NCBI GenBank assembly: GCA_964596185.1
Contig: CAZQUE010000003.1
Coordinates: 67,073-131,072, forward strand
Source of the DNA: DYKG01 sp964596185
GTDB lineage: Bacteria > Muiribacteriota > Ozemobacteria > Ozemobacterales > Ozemobacteraceae
Length of the DNA: 64,000 nucleotides
Direction: 5' to 3'
The stretch's first letter is position 1; each line of letters begins with the position of its first letter. This document shows positions 19,623 to 28,875 of this stretch, piece by piece. A program made the translations under genes and the position numbers. The notes under the pieces were generated by a model. The model saw only the letters and a list, made by a program, of their open reading frames with translations. It ran no database searches and was not told the origin of the DNA.

Positions 19623-20453
19623 ATGGAAAGAAAAGAATTTGAACAGATCTTGAAGCGGGCCCTTGAATTACAGAGTCTGCAGAAAAAGAAAACCGAAGAA
19701 AGCGAAAGCAGCTATTCAGCTGAAGATTTGCATTCAGCCGCATCCAGACTTGGCATAAGCCAGGATATTCTCGAAAAGGCCATTTCTGAAACCGGTAACA
19801 AATTCAAGAAATTTCACCTGTCAGCCTCACCTGATGATGCTAAAGAGGCTTTTTTAAAGCACTTTCTCATGCAGGAAACCAATACATCTCATCAGCATCA
19901 GCCAATGAGAATTGACCACAACACTATCAAAATAGGTTCTAACAGTGCAATCAGAATCTATCACCCTCATGGTAAGGAAATCGAGGCTTTCGTGGAATTC
20001 TCTGACGATGGCAGTGGTGGCACCAACGTGACCTGGACGGGCAATACCAGACTCAGCACCCCGACAAAACTGATTGTGGGGGGCTGGCCTTTTGGAATTC
20101 TAATTTTTATCGCAATTTCGGCATTCGTGAAAGGACTGGCTCTTACGCCGCTTCTTCCGCTTCTTCTTATGTTTTTTCTGGTCTCACAAATAATGGTCTG
20201 GGCAATGCAAAAAAACGCCGACCGGCTGGAAGAAAATCTCACCAGCTATTTTTCAAACTGCCAGACCCTGGACGAGCTAGAGGCTCACAAGCAGATGAAG
20301 AAAGAACTTGAAGAGTACAGAAACGAAAAAACAGAATCATTGAGCAACAAGCAGAAAGAGATCCTTAAAAAGCCGGTTAAAGAGCTTGAAGACGATGAAG
20401 AAGAAAACAGCGATGCTCCCGGTTTAAGTGGAGAAAAATATGAGCGAGAATAG
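19623..20453 (+). CDS. Membrane protein of unknown function with SHOCT-like N-terminus
   Basis: A 276-residue protein with three parts. Residues 1-60 are helical and charged, with SAEDLHSAASRLGISQDILEKA resembling short oligomerisation motifs. Residues 65-140 are soluble and beta-rich. Two hydrophobic helices occupy about 152-195, with a short turn between them, followed by a charged, lysine/glutamate-rich tail. It looks like an inner-membrane protein with cytoplasmic ends. It converges tail to tail with the esterase gene (stops abut at 20453/20454). I do not recognise the family. Confidence 0.6.
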   Translation: MERKEFEQILKRALELQSLQKKKTEESESSYSAEDLHSAASRLGISQDILEKAISETGNKFKKFHLSASPDDAKEAFLKHFLMQETNTSHQHQPMRIDHNTIKIGSNSAIRIYHPHGKEIEAFVEFSDDGSGGTNVTWTGNTRLSTPTKLIVGGWPFGILIFIAISAFVKGLALTPLLPLLLMFFLVSQIMVWAMQKNADRLEENLTSYFSNCQTLDELEAHKQMKKELEEYRNEKTESLSNKQKEILKKPVKELEDDEEENSDAPGLSGEKYERE

Positions 20454-21614
20454 TCAGCGGCTACCAATTAACTGACGCAGAACCAGAGGCATGCGCTTGC
20501 GCCATGAGCCTTCTGAATGGGTGCCGCCAACGAATTCTTTGTAAATCAGACCCTTGAATTCGGGAAGTTGCTCGGCCATTGTTGCTGCCAGTTTTCTCGT
20601 GTTGGCAATCGCTTCTTCGCCTTCGCGGGTACCCATATCGACCCAGATTTTACCCTTGAATTCGCAAACCTGGTTCTTGAGCAGCCAGTCGATAATTCCG
20701 CCATTTGCCCACCAGATCGAGGGTGACATGGCAATAATGCCGCCGAAAGTATCTTTGCGAGAAACGCCGATATAGAGCGAAATAAGCCCGCCAAGAGAAG
20801 AGCCGCCGATAAAAGTGTCGGCTCGACCGGTTCTGGTTCTGAACTTTTTATCAATCATCGGCTTGAGTTCTTTAACCAGAAATTTGGCGTAATTCTCACC
20901 ATCACCGCCCTTGTGTTTAGGATCAGGAAAAGGTGTGTATTCACTCATGCGTTCTGAAGTGTTGCCAATGGCAACTACAATTGCTTCGCGCAGCTCACCT
21001 TTGCCAATGCCATCACTCATTGCTTCGTCTATTCCCCAGTCAACACCACCAAAAGAGGTGCCGGGGTCGAATAGATTGCCGCCGTCGTGCATGTAAATTA
21101 CCGGATAGCGTTTCTTTTTGCTGGTCTGATAGGAGGGCGGCAGCCAGACAATAACGTCACGCAGAGGTTTAAGGAACTTAGAGCCAATCTGAGGGAGAAC
21201 CTGAAAATCTCCGGTGATTTCAGGTTGATAAGCCGGCGTCGGAAGCTGGTCTGCCCAGGCTTCTATCTGTATTCGCTCGATGATTGGCTGGTTCGCTATT
21301 TTTATTTTTCGATTGGGGCGCTCATAGCCTTTGGCAGTTTTTTCAACGCTGGCAAAACTGCCACGGGTAAATTTGTATTCCAGTTCGGTTCCGGGAGCGA
21401 AATCAGCTTTGAACTGAAAGAGATTTGGTCCGATTTCCTGTAGTCGTTTGCCGCTTCCGGCCCAGTTCGTCAGCTGGGTTGAGTTGCCGGTTATACAAAC
21501 TGGCTCATTATCGGGGGTTGATGCCGGCACCGTTACAATAAGTGTGAGCTCAGCACCTGTCAGGCTTGCCGTAAAAATGATAAGCCAGAGAATTGTCAGT
21601 TTGTAAGCTTTCAT
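20454..21614 (-). CDS. Secreted alpha/beta-hydrolase, enterochelin-esterase-like, with CBM20-like N-terminus
   Basis: A 386-residue exported protein: signal peptide about 1-20, then a starch-binding-like beta domain (about 22-110, with VCITGNSTQLTNW and YKFTRGS typical of CBM20 folds), then an esterase-D/Fes-like hydrolase. The nucleophile elbow is GGSSLGG at about residue 270; FGGVDWGIDEAM and a terminal GTHSEGSW supply the usual acid/His region. The family includes siderophore esterases and acetyl-xylan/feruloyl esterases, and the carbohydrate-binding domain favours a polysaccharide ester substrate, but this is inference. Confidence 0.78.
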   Translation of the reverse strand: MKAYKLTILWLIIFTASLTGAELTLIVTVPASTPDNEPVCITGNSTQLTNWAGSGKRLQEIGPNLFQFKADFAPGTELEYKFTRGSFASVEKTAKGYERPNRKIKIANQPIIERIQIEAWADQLPTPAYQPEITGDFQVLPQIGSKFLKPLRDVIVWLPPSYQTSKKKRYPVIYMHDGGNLFDPGTSFGGVDWGIDEAMSDGIGKGELREAIVVAIGNTSERMSEYTPFPDPKHKGGDGENYAKFLVKELKPMIDKKFRTRTGRADTFIGGSSLGGLISLYIGVSRKDTFGGIIAMSPSIWWANGGIIDWLLKNQVCEFKGKIWVDMGTREGEEAIANTRKLAATMAEQLPEFKGLIYKEFVGGTHSEGSWRKRMPLVLRQLIGSR

Positions 21615-21759
21615 TGTTTGCTCCTGAAAACGTTTTTTTCATTATAGCCTTTGCCGGAAAAAATACAAACAGATAGAAATGGCAAAGTGATATGGTTATA
21701 ATCAAAGGCATAAAAGACAAAACGAGTTGGCGACATCAGCTTTTGCGAAAGGATAACTT

Positions 21760-22917
21760 ATGATTGAAAGCGGTTTTGCTTATCTTGCTGCGCTATTGTT
21801 CACCATTGCATTGATTGTTCAGCTTGATAAAAAATTTGAAAAATTTTTCAGCTATGTACCTGGAATTGTCGTCATCTATTTTCTGGTTATGACCTTTTCT
21901 TCTCTGGGTCTGTGGAAACAGACTGATGAGGTTAATCTATATTACAAGCATGTTAAAGCCAATATTCTGCCGGTTATGATTTTTTTGATGCTGCTGCGCT
22001 GTGATCTCAAGAAAATTTTCAAACTGGGACCGAGGATGGTGCTTGGATTTCTTTCGGCGTCTCTGACCATCGGAATAGGCTTTGTCGTGACCTATTTTTT
22101 GTTCAAATCTCATTATGAGCCGCATACCTGGAAAACTTTCGCTGCGTTGTCAGGCTCATGGATGGGCGGTACCGGTAACATGGCTGCTATTCAGGCAGCG
22201 TTAGGGGTTTCCGATTCACAGATGGGCTATACCCTGTTAATGGATTCAGTTAACTATTCGGTATGGGTGATGATATTGCTGGCGATCGTCCCCTATGCAC
22301 ATAAATTCAATGCCTGGGTTGGTGCCGACACCTCGATGATCGACGAGATCGGAGCCAAGCTTACTACGGAAGCTGAACAGGTGGAAACGCCGATGAGCTT
22401 TACCCATCTTTCACTGCTTGCCGGTTCGAGCATGTTTTTCGCTGCCGTTTCAAAATATCTGGCCGGGTTTTTGCCCGTCTCGGCATTCTTGAGCGAAAAC
22501 ACCTGGACAATTCTTATTGTAACCATTTTCGGAGTAGTCGCGGCAATGACCAGACTTGGGCAGACTCCGGGTATTTCTCAGCTGGCAAGTTTGACGCTCT
22601 ATATAATTGTTGCGTTGGTCGGGTCTCGCGCCAATTTTTCCGAGCTTTCGCAGGCGCCATTTTATATTTTTTCTGGTTTTGTGATTTTGGCAGTTCATGT
22701 TCTTCTGCTGGCCCTGATTGCCAGATTACTCAAGCTTGACCTGTTTACCTGCGGGGTGGCGAGTTTGGCCAATATTGGCGGAGTAGCTTCTGCCCCAATC
22801 CTGGCGGCGGCATATAGCGAAGCGCTTGTGCCGATTGGAATTCTGATGGGAATGCTTGGTTATGTGGTTGGAACCGGTGGTGGCCTTCTGGTCGGCAAGA
22901 TTCTTTCGGCGATGTAG
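21760..22917 (+). CDS. DUF819 family integral membrane protein
   Basis: A 385-residue protein with about ten or more hydrophobic helices. The features I associate with DUF819 (YjcL-like) are visible: GSWMGGTGNMAAIQAALGV in the middle and VASLANIGGVASAPILAAAY near the C-terminus, each an inverted half. These resemble broken-helix transport sites, so a transporter role is plausible. It lies 19 bases ahead of an NlpC/P60 peptidase gene and then a dipeptide epimerase, which together make murein tripeptide or dipeptide uptake an attractive guess. Confidence 0.78.
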   Translation: MIESGFAYLAALLFTIALIVQLDKKFEKFFSYVPGIVVIYFLVMTFSSLGLWKQTDEVNLYYKHVKANILPVMIFLMLLRCDLKKIFKLGPRMVLGFLSASLTIGIGFVVTYFLFKSHYEPHTWKTFAALSGSWMGGTGNMAAIQAALGVSDSQMGYTLLMDSVNYSVWVMILLAIVPYAHKFNAWVGADTSMIDEIGAKLTTEAEQVETPMSFTHLSLLAGSSMFFAAVSKYLAGFLPVSAFLSENTWTILIVTIFGVVAAMTRLGQTPGISQLASLTLYIIVALVGSRANFSELSQAPFYIFSGFVILAVHVLLLALIARLLKLDLFTCGVASLANIGGVASAPILAAAYSEALVPIGILMGMLGYVVGTGGGLLVGKILSAM

Positions 22918-22936
22918 TTGAAAAGGTGAGAAATTT

Positions 22937-24334
22937 ATGAGGTTTTTTTTAAAAAAATGTTTAATTGTTTTGGCTTTTTGTTTTTTGTGTGGTGCCCAAT
23001 ACTCCTGGGCTTCAGACTGTTATGTGCAATATGATTTGAACATTCCTGGAGTCAGCATTGACATGCTCAATCCGGATTTCTGGGTTGAGCGTAATGCAGA
23101 TCCAGACCGGGTGATCATGAATTCTGACCAGATTGAACTGTTTAACCGGCAAAATTTGCGGGAATGTGAGGTTTTAAAAGATTTGCGCAGTTACAGCCGT
23201 GTTATCAGCGGTGACAAGTTGCGACAAATGATTGAAAAAGTGAGTGCCCGGCCAAAAAGTAAACGTTATTTGCATGGCAAAGAGGTCGGCGATGAATATT
23301 TTGCCGGTCAAGAAGAAAATTTGAACTTGAAAAGTATTGCCCGAATTATTCCGGTTCGATACGGCATAACGGTTCGGCGCACGGAAATGCGTGCTTTCCC
23401 GACTTTTGACCGGGTGTTCAGTGAACCTGATGACCTGGAAACAGATCGATTCATCGAAACCGCACTTTATCCAGTTGAACCTCTGGTAATTCTTCATCAG
23501 AGTGCAGACCAGAAATGGTTTTTGGCTCAAGCCTACAATTATCTGGCCTGGGTACCAGTCGAAGCGGTTGCGGTTGCCGACAAGGGCATGCTTTTTTCCT
23601 ATCTCGACAATTCCAGCTTTCTCGTCGTAACCGGTAAAGGTGTTTTAACCGCTTTCAATCCAGTCAATCCCGACATTTCGGAATTACAGCTGGACATGGG
23701 AGTGCGGGTGCCTCTAGCCTGTCGCGATGAAATTCCTCTCGATATCGACGGGCAGCATCCGGCGGGAAACTATGTGGTTAAACTGCCAGTGCGTGATTCT
23801 GATGGAAGTCTGAAGTTCAAGCTTGGGCTGATCGCCATGGCTGATGACGTTAGGGTCGGATATCTGCCGTTCACCCGTCGCAATATTATCAAGCAGGCGT
23901 TTAAATTTCTTGGTCAGCGCTATGGCTGGGGTGGCATGTTCAATACGCGCGATTGCAGCGCTTTTATTATGGATAATTTCCGAAGTATGGGTGTGTTGTT
24001 GCCAAGAAACGCTGGCGAGCAGGGCAAATTGTCGATTGGGGTTAAGCATGAATTTGAAAAGGATATGACTCTCGATCAACGAAAGGAAATTTTTGCTAAT
24101 TTGCCGGCAACGCCGATCTACATGAATGGCCATGCCATGCTTTATTTGGGCAGCTATAACGATGATTTTTACATTATTCACGATTTTGCCGGTTTTCGGG
24201 CGCAGGGTGCCGACGGAACCATGCAATCGTCAAAAACTCGATGCGTTTTTGTTACTCCGCTTCTGAAGACATTTCTGTCCAGCGGCAAAATGTATATTGA
24301 AGGGCTTTATGCTGCCCGTGAATTCAATTTTTAA
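22937..24334 (+). CDS. Exported SH3/NlpC-P60 cell-wall peptidase
   Basis: A 465-residue protein with a signal peptide (about 1-25, ending near SWA), bacterial SH3-like regions (about 140-300, with RRTEMRAFPTF and WFLAQAYNYLAWVP), and a C-terminal NlpC/P60 domain. The catalytic Cys is C340 in TRDCSAF and the His is H399 in NGHAML. This architecture is that of YkfC-like gamma-D-glutamyl-L-amino-acid endopeptidases, which free L-Ala-D-Glu from murein peptides. The next gene encodes the enzyme that would use that product. Confidence 0.85.
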   Translation: MRFFLKKCLIVLAFCFLCGAQYSWASDCYVQYDLNIPGVSIDMLNPDFWVERNADPDRVIMNSDQIELFNRQNLRECEVLKDLRSYSRVISGDKLRQMIEKVSARPKSKRYLHGKEVGDEYFAGQEENLNLKSIARIIPVRYGITVRRTEMRAFPTFDRVFSEPDDLETDRFIETALYPVEPLVILHQSADQKWFLAQAYNYLAWVPVEAVAVADKGMLFSYLDNSSFLVVTGKGVLTAFNPVNPDISELQLDMGVRVPLACRDEIPLDIDGQHPAGNYVVKLPVRDSDGSLKFKLGLIAMADDVRVGYLPFTRRNIIKQAFKFLGQRYGWGGMFNTRDCSAFIMDNFRSMGVLLPRNAGEQGKLSIGVKHEFEKDMTLDQRKEIFANLPATPIYMNGHAMLYLGSYNDDFYIIHDFAGFRAQGADGTMQSSKTRCVFVTPLLKTFLSSGKMYIEGLYAAREFNF

Positions 24335-24351
24335 GACATCGGAGAGGTAAT

Positions 24352-25440
24352 ATGCGAATCGTAAACATCAAAACCGGAACCATTTCAATACCGTTGATAA
24401 CCCCTTTTAAAACTGCTTTGAGAACCGTTAACAGCATCGGTTCCATGATCGTTGCCGTAGAAACTGACGAAGGGGCGATAGGTTATGGTGAAGCGCATCC
24501 AACCGGCCCGATAACCGGAGAATCGCTTGGAAGCGTTCGTGGCGCGATTAATGAATTCATTCTCCCCAGACTTAAGGGTAAAGAGATTGCCAATCTTGAA
24601 GATTGTCTGAATTCGCTTGATCAGGCACTTGTAAAAAATACCAGCGCCAAGGCAGCAGTTGAAATGGCTATTTTCGATCTCTTCGGCAAGCTTTACCGGA
24701 TTCCTCTTTATCGACTTTTGGGCGGTTATCGCCAGCAGATTGAAAGCGATCTAACCATAAGTGTAAACAGTCCTGATGAGATGGCTGATGACACTGTTAA
24801 AGCCGTTGATCGCGGCTTTCGAATTCTTAAAGTAAAAGTAGGGCTCGATCCTCAGCTGGACATTGAAAGAATTAAGGCCGTGCGCAAGGCGGCTGGACCT
24901 CAAGCTCTGATTCGAGTCGATGCAAACCAGGGCTGGACCGTTCGCGATTCGATAAGAATCATGAAAGAGCTCGAAGCCGCGGATCTCGGAATAGAGCTGG
25001 TCGAGCAGCCGGTAGTTGCCGGTGATTATCAGGGCTTAAAAGCGGTTACTGAAGCGATTAAAACACCGGTGCTTGCTGATGAAGCTGTTTTTTCACCTCT
25101 CGATGCCGCTAAAATAATCGATATGCGGGCTGCGGATTTCGTGAATATCAAGCTGATGAAAACAGGCGGAATTCGCGCTGCTTTAAAAATTTGTGCTTTG
25201 GCGGAAATGCACGGTGTCGAATGCTTCATGGGTTGCATGATGGAAAGCAAGCTGAGTGTGACTGCAGCTGCTCACCTGGCTTGTGCAAAATCGATCATTA
25301 CCCGCTGCGACCTTGATAGTCCATCGCTTTGTAGCTCAGACCCAATTCGGGGCGGAGTGGAGATCGATGGCCCGATGCTGCGGGTTTCGGAAGCTCCCGG
25401 AATGGGTATTGAATCTATAGAAGGCGTCTGCTGGGACTGA
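24352..25440 (+). CDS. L-Ala-D/L-Glu-type dipeptide epimerase (enolase superfamily)
   Basis: A 362-residue enolase-superfamily enzyme of the muconate-lactonizing subgroup. The catalytic lysines are K162 in LKVKVG and K267 in VNIKLMK; metal ligands are D190 in DANQGW, the Glu in ELVEQP and D243 in LADEA. This pattern and length match YkfB/YcjG epimerases, which turn L-Ala-D-Glu into L-Ala-L-Glu so that murein peptides can be used as food. The gap to the upstream NlpC/P60 gene is 17 bases with GGAGAGG before the ATG. Epimerases for other dipeptides share this fold, so substrate is inferred from context. Confidence 0.88.
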   Translation: MRIVNIKTGTISIPLITPFKTALRTVNSIGSMIVAVETDEGAIGYGEAHPTGPITGESLGSVRGAINEFILPRLKGKEIANLEDCLNSLDQALVKNTSAKAAVEMAIFDLFGKLYRIPLYRLLGGYRQQIESDLTISVNSPDEMADDTVKAVDRGFRILKVKVGLDPQLDIERIKAVRKAAGPQALIRVDANQGWTVRDSIRIMKELEAADLGIELVEQPVVAGDYQGLKAVTEAIKTPVLADEAVFSPLDAAKIIDMRAADFVNIKLMKTGGIRAALKICALAEMHGVECFMGCMMESKLSVTAAAHLACAKSIITRCDLDSPSLCSSDPIRGGVEIDGPMLRVSEAPGMGIESIEGVCWD

Positions 25441-25601
25441 TTCGTGTGTAATTCGAGCTATGTAATGGATTTTTTTATAAAATTTGTTACTCAACTGCTG
25501 AGTTGTGCGTAATAGCCTTACAATGCGAAAATCACTTCCGTTGTACCTTCTGTTCTATTATAATCTAACCTAAGAAGTATAAGGAGTATAAGAGGTTTGA
25601 T

Positions 25602-26606
25602 ATGAAGAAATTGAATTTTGTATTCAGTATTGCTTTGTTACTGGCTTTTGTTGCTTTTTCTGCCGCGGTTTTTGCAGATGTCGATCTGCCCGATTATCAG
25701 AAAACCCATTATCCTGATTTTGCCGTTTCCGGTAAAACTTATGACAAGGCTGAAACCGAAGTTTTTAACATGGACACTGCCGTTAATAACGTCATCGTCA
25801 TGGTTGATGCAGATGTTGCCGAAAAAGCCATGTTAAGAGGCTATGTTCGCTTTCAGTATGCCGAAAGCGGTAAATGGACAAGATACATGGCTTTTGAAGG
25901 TGAGTATCACTTCTCATCTGTCGATACCCTGGCAGCTTATCAGATGATGTATATTCTGCGTGACCCTGAAAAAGGCGCTAGCAGAATCAATGCCGTTACC
26001 GTAAACGGTAATTACATTCCTGAAGAACAAATGGAATATTTCATTCAAAAACCTTTGCCATTTGAGCCTATGAAGGTTTATCCGAAACCGACAGTAGTCA
26101 GCAGATCCGCCTGGGGCGCTAGACCACCGAAATCCGGATATTCTTCTCACACTCCCCAGCGCTTGATTGTCCATCACAGCTATATTCCCAATCAGTCGCA
26201 ATATAAAGGCGCAGCGAGCATTCGTGGCATTCAGAATTACCACATGGATGACCCAAAAACTCTTTGGAACGATATAGGTTACCATTTCCTGATCGGTCCA
26301 GAAGGAACCATTTATCAGGGGCGCCCTGAAACCGTCGTCGGTGCTCACTGCTCACCAAACACCAATTCTGTTGGCGTTTGTCTTATCGGTGATTATGATC
26401 CGGGAAAAGATCCGATTCCACCGGTAATGGAACAGTCCTTGCTCAAGCTTTTGAGCTGGCTCGCCTCAAATTACCGTATAGATCCACGCGTAAACATTTA
26501 TGGTCACTGTGATTTTTCATCAAAATCCTGCCCTGGTAAAAACGTTTACGTTCGCCTGCCCCAGTATAAAGAACTCATTCTCGCAAATATCGGCGATAAA
26601 AAATAA
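25602..26606 (+). CDS. Exported N-acetylmuramoyl-L-alanine amidase (PGRP/amidase_2)
   Basis: A 334-residue exported protein: signal peptide about 1-26 (cut near VFA-D), a unique N-terminal domain to about 155, then a PGRP/amidase_2 domain. The motif SRSAWGARPP opens the domain; zinc ligands are the His in IVHHSYI, the His in YGHCDF and the Cys in SCPG, so catalytic amidase activity is expected. It cuts between MurNAc and L-Ala in peptidoglycan. It lies 160 bases after the epimerase with its own likely promoter (TATAAT at 25559), and fits the same murein-salvage theme. Confidence 0.87.
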   Translation: MKKLNFVFSIALLLAFVAFSAAVFADVDLPDYQKTHYPDFAVSGKTYDKAETEVFNMDTAVNNVIVMVDADVAEKAMLRGYVRFQYAESGKWTRYMAFEGEYHFSSVDTLAAYQMMYILRDPEKGASRINAVTVNGNYIPEEQMEYFIQKPLPFEPMKVYPKPTVVSRSAWGARPPKSGYSSHTPQRLIVHHSYIPNQSQYKGAASIRGIQNYHMDDPKTLWNDIGYHFLIGPEGTIYQGRPETVVGAHCSPNTNSVGVCLIGDYDPGKDPIPPVMEQSLLKLLSWLASNYRIDPRVNIYGHCDFSSKSCPGKNVYVRLPQYKELILANIGDKK

Positions 26607-26632
26607 ACCTCAGAACCATTCCTGAGTTAAGG

Positions 26633-26665
26633 TGGCTGTCTCAAACTTTGGGGCAGCCATTTTTC
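26633..26665 (+). terminator. Intrinsic terminator after the PGRP amidase gene
   Basis: Stem TGGCTGTCTCAA / TTGGGGCAGCCA (12 pairs with two G-T) followed by TTTTTCTT. It shares the word GGCTGTCTCAA with the terminator at 11.9 kb. Confidence 0.75.
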
Positions 26666-26753
26666 TTGAGGTTAATGCTTGTAATACTTGCCGGTTGAAA
26701 ATTTTCCAGAGGATGATTAATCTAGAATTAATAAATAGAGCTGAGGTTGGAAA

Positions 26754-27404
26754 ATGGATTCAAAAATTCGCGAGTACTCTAAAGGTTCGACTATTTTTCA
26801 TCGTGGCGAAGTCGGCAATAACGCTTATATTTTAACCGAAGGCACCGTTGAAATTGCCATGATAGACGGAAAAAGCAAGACGGTTCTGGGTGTTCTCAAG
26901 CCGGTTTCTGTGTTCGGCGAAATGGCGCTGCTACTCAAAAATCAGCAAAGAACCGCTACTGCAACCGCTTTGTCGACTGCCAAGGTTGCAGAAATATCGC
27001 GTAAGGATTTTGATGAATTCTTTCATAAATCGCCCAAGCTGATCGCCGCAGTCTTGAAGGCGATGGTCGATCGACTCGAACAGACCAATGCCCGCATTTC
27101 GCAAAGTCCCGAACTTTATACAACCATCACCGAAAGCCTTAATCTGTTGATCATTCATGATCGGCTTAATCGAATTCGCTATGACGGATTCGTTGAATGC
27201 ATGGTTAACAGCTGCAAACTAGACAGAAACGAGATTGAAAAATCCGTGGACTTTCTTGAAACCATCGGTTTGATCGAAATCCGGACTGACGGTGAAAACC
27301 GAATGATCGATATCGTCAGACCCGTGGATTTTATTGACCGCGCGCGCCGGATCTACAAAACATTTGCAAAAATGGGCGCCAGCCCTGACGCCGGCATTAT
27401 TTAA
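26754..27404 (+). CDS. Cyclic-nucleotide-binding regulator (Crp-like sensor domain)
   Basis: A 216-residue protein. Residues 1-120 form a cNMP-binding domain with YSKGSTIFHRGEVGNNAYIL and the phosphate-binding cassette FGEMALLLKNQQRTATA; the Arg that holds the cyclic phosphate and the following Thr are intact, as in proteins that bind cAMP. The C-terminal 90 residues are helical with a winged-helix-like ending (CKLDRNEIEKSVDFLETIGLIEI), but a canonical Crp recognition helix is not obvious. It could be a DNA-binding regulator or a protein-interaction adaptor. It lies next to the pilus ATPase genes on the opposite strand and may be the effector of cAMP from the cyclase pair at 12-17.7 kb. Confidence 0.75.
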   Translation: MDSKIREYSKGSTIFHRGEVGNNAYILTEGTVEIAMIDGKSKTVLGVLKPVSVFGEMALLLKNQQRTATATALSTAKVAEISRKDFDEFFHKSPKLIAAVLKAMVDRLEQTNARISQSPELYTTITESLNLLIIHDRLNRIRYDGFVECMVNSCKLDRNEIEKSVDFLETIGLIEIRTDGENRMIDIVRPVDFIDRARRIYKTFAKMGASPDAGII

Positions 27405-27406
27405 CC

Positions 27407-28873
27407 CTAATAATCGCGGGGTTTGTACTGTTCGAACGCCTTCTTGTCAAAGGCTCTTCTGTAGGCTTCCTGCGGCGAAATTTTTCGCTGTTTGACCAGA
27501 TCCATCAGTGACTGATCCATGGTTTGCATTCCCATTTGTTTGCTGGTTTGCATGATCGACGGCAGCTGAAAGGTTTTGTTTTCGCGGATCAGGTTTGATA
27601 CGGCGGGAGTGTTGATGAGAATTTCAAGGCAACACATACGGCTCATGCCATCGATAGTTGGAATAAGCTGTTGGGCGATGATTCCCTGCAGGGCGTCAGC
27701 CAGCTGAGTTCGAATCTGATCCTGCTGGTGCGCGGGGAAAACGTCAACGATACGATCGACAGACTGGGCGGCAGACGGTGTGTGCAGGGTAGCAAAAACC
27801 AGATGGCCAGTTTCCGCAGCGGTTACTGCCAGAGAAATCGTTTCGTAATCGCGCATTTCGCCGACGAGAATGATGTCTGGATCTTCACGCAAAGCAGATC
27901 TGAGAGCATTGGAAAACGATTTGGTGTTTGGCCCGATTTCACGTTGGTTGACGAGGCAGGTTCGGTGACGATGGACAAATTCGATCGGATCTTCGATGGT
28001 CAGAATGTGATCCTGGCGTTCACTGTTGATCTGATCAATCATTGCTGCGAGTGTCGTTGATTTACCGGAGCCGGTGGGGCCGGTAACCAGGATCAGACCT
28101 TTGTTTCTTCGGGCAAGATCGCCGAGTACCGCCGGCAATTTTAGCTCGCCAAGGGACTTGATGTGGGTTGGAATAACGCGAAAAACGGCACCAAGACCGA
28201 GTCGGGTGAAGAATACGTTACAGCGGTAGCGTGCCACCCCTTCGAGCTCGTAAGAAATATCAAGTTCCAGATCCCGCTCGAGGCGTTCACGGTATTCATT
28301 GCTCAAAAACTGGTAAATAAGGCGTCTGGTTTCTTTATTTGTCAAAGTTGGTAGATCGGTTGGCCAGAGCTTGCCCTGTAAACGCAGCATTGGCGGCGAA
28401 CCTACGGTTAAATGCAGGTCAGATCCGCTTTTTTCAACGATAAGCTTTAGCAGATCATCGATGCTGTATTCTTCATCGCCGTCAACACCACCACCGATGG
28501 TGCCTGCAGGCGAGCTGCTTCTTTGCTGAGGAGCCCCTGTTGGTCTGGCAGGCGCAGCAGATGGAATTCCGGTTGGTCTTGCCGGAGCGTTTGCCGGTTG
28601 TGACGGCGGGCCAGCTGGTCTTGGAGCGGGCGCGGCAGGAGATGTCGGCACGCCGGTTGGCGCTGCTGGCCGGGCCGGTTGCTGTGGTGGCGGCCCTGCC
28701 GGTCTGGCTGGTTGTTGTGGAGCGACTGGTCTTGCCGGAGCCGCTGGTTGGGGGGCGCGTGGTTGCGCCGGCTGAGAAGGCTGAGCCGGTGCCGGGCTTC
28801 TCGGCTTGTTGCCGTTGTCAGAATTTTCGTCTGAGTTTCCGCCGAACAGTTTTCCAAAAAAATTGTCACTCAT
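27407..28873 (-). CDS. pilT: PilT-type pilus retraction ATPase with Pro-rich N-terminal extension
   Basis: A 488-residue ATPase. Residues about 25-130 are almost entirely Pro, Ala, Gln and Arg, a disordered extension not present in standard PilT (about 345-370 residues). The rest is canonical: Walker A GPTGSGKST, Asp box ILTIEDPIE, Walker B with DPDIILVGEMRD, and His box TGHLVFATLHT. PilT hexamers at the inner membrane drive pilus retraction. The stop of the upstream PilB-like gene is 2 bases away, so they are co-transcribed. The extension might bind a partner or localise the motor; this is inference. Confidence 0.88.
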   Translation of the reverse strand: MSDNFFGKLFGGNSDENSDNGNKPRSPAPAQPSQPAQPRAPQPAAPARPVAPQQPARPAGPPPQQPARPAAPTGVPTSPAAPAPRPAGPPSQPANAPARPTGIPSAAPARPTGAPQQRSSSPAGTIGGGVDGDEEYSIDDLLKLIVEKSGSDLHLTVGSPPMLRLQGKLWPTDLPTLTNKETRRLIYQFLSNEYRERLERDLELDISYELEGVARYRCNVFFTRLGLGAVFRVIPTHIKSLGELKLPAVLGDLARRNKGLILVTGPTGSGKSTTLAAMIDQINSERQDHILTIEDPIEFVHRHRTCLVNQREIGPNTKSFSNALRSALREDPDIILVGEMRDYETISLAVTAAETGHLVFATLHTPSAAQSVDRIVDVFPAHQQDQIRTQLADALQGIIAQQLIPTIDGMSRMCCLEILINTPAVSNLIRENKTFQLPSIMQTSKQMGMQTMDQSLMDLVKQRKISPQEAYRRAFDKKAFEQYKPRDY

Positions 28874-28875
28874 GG

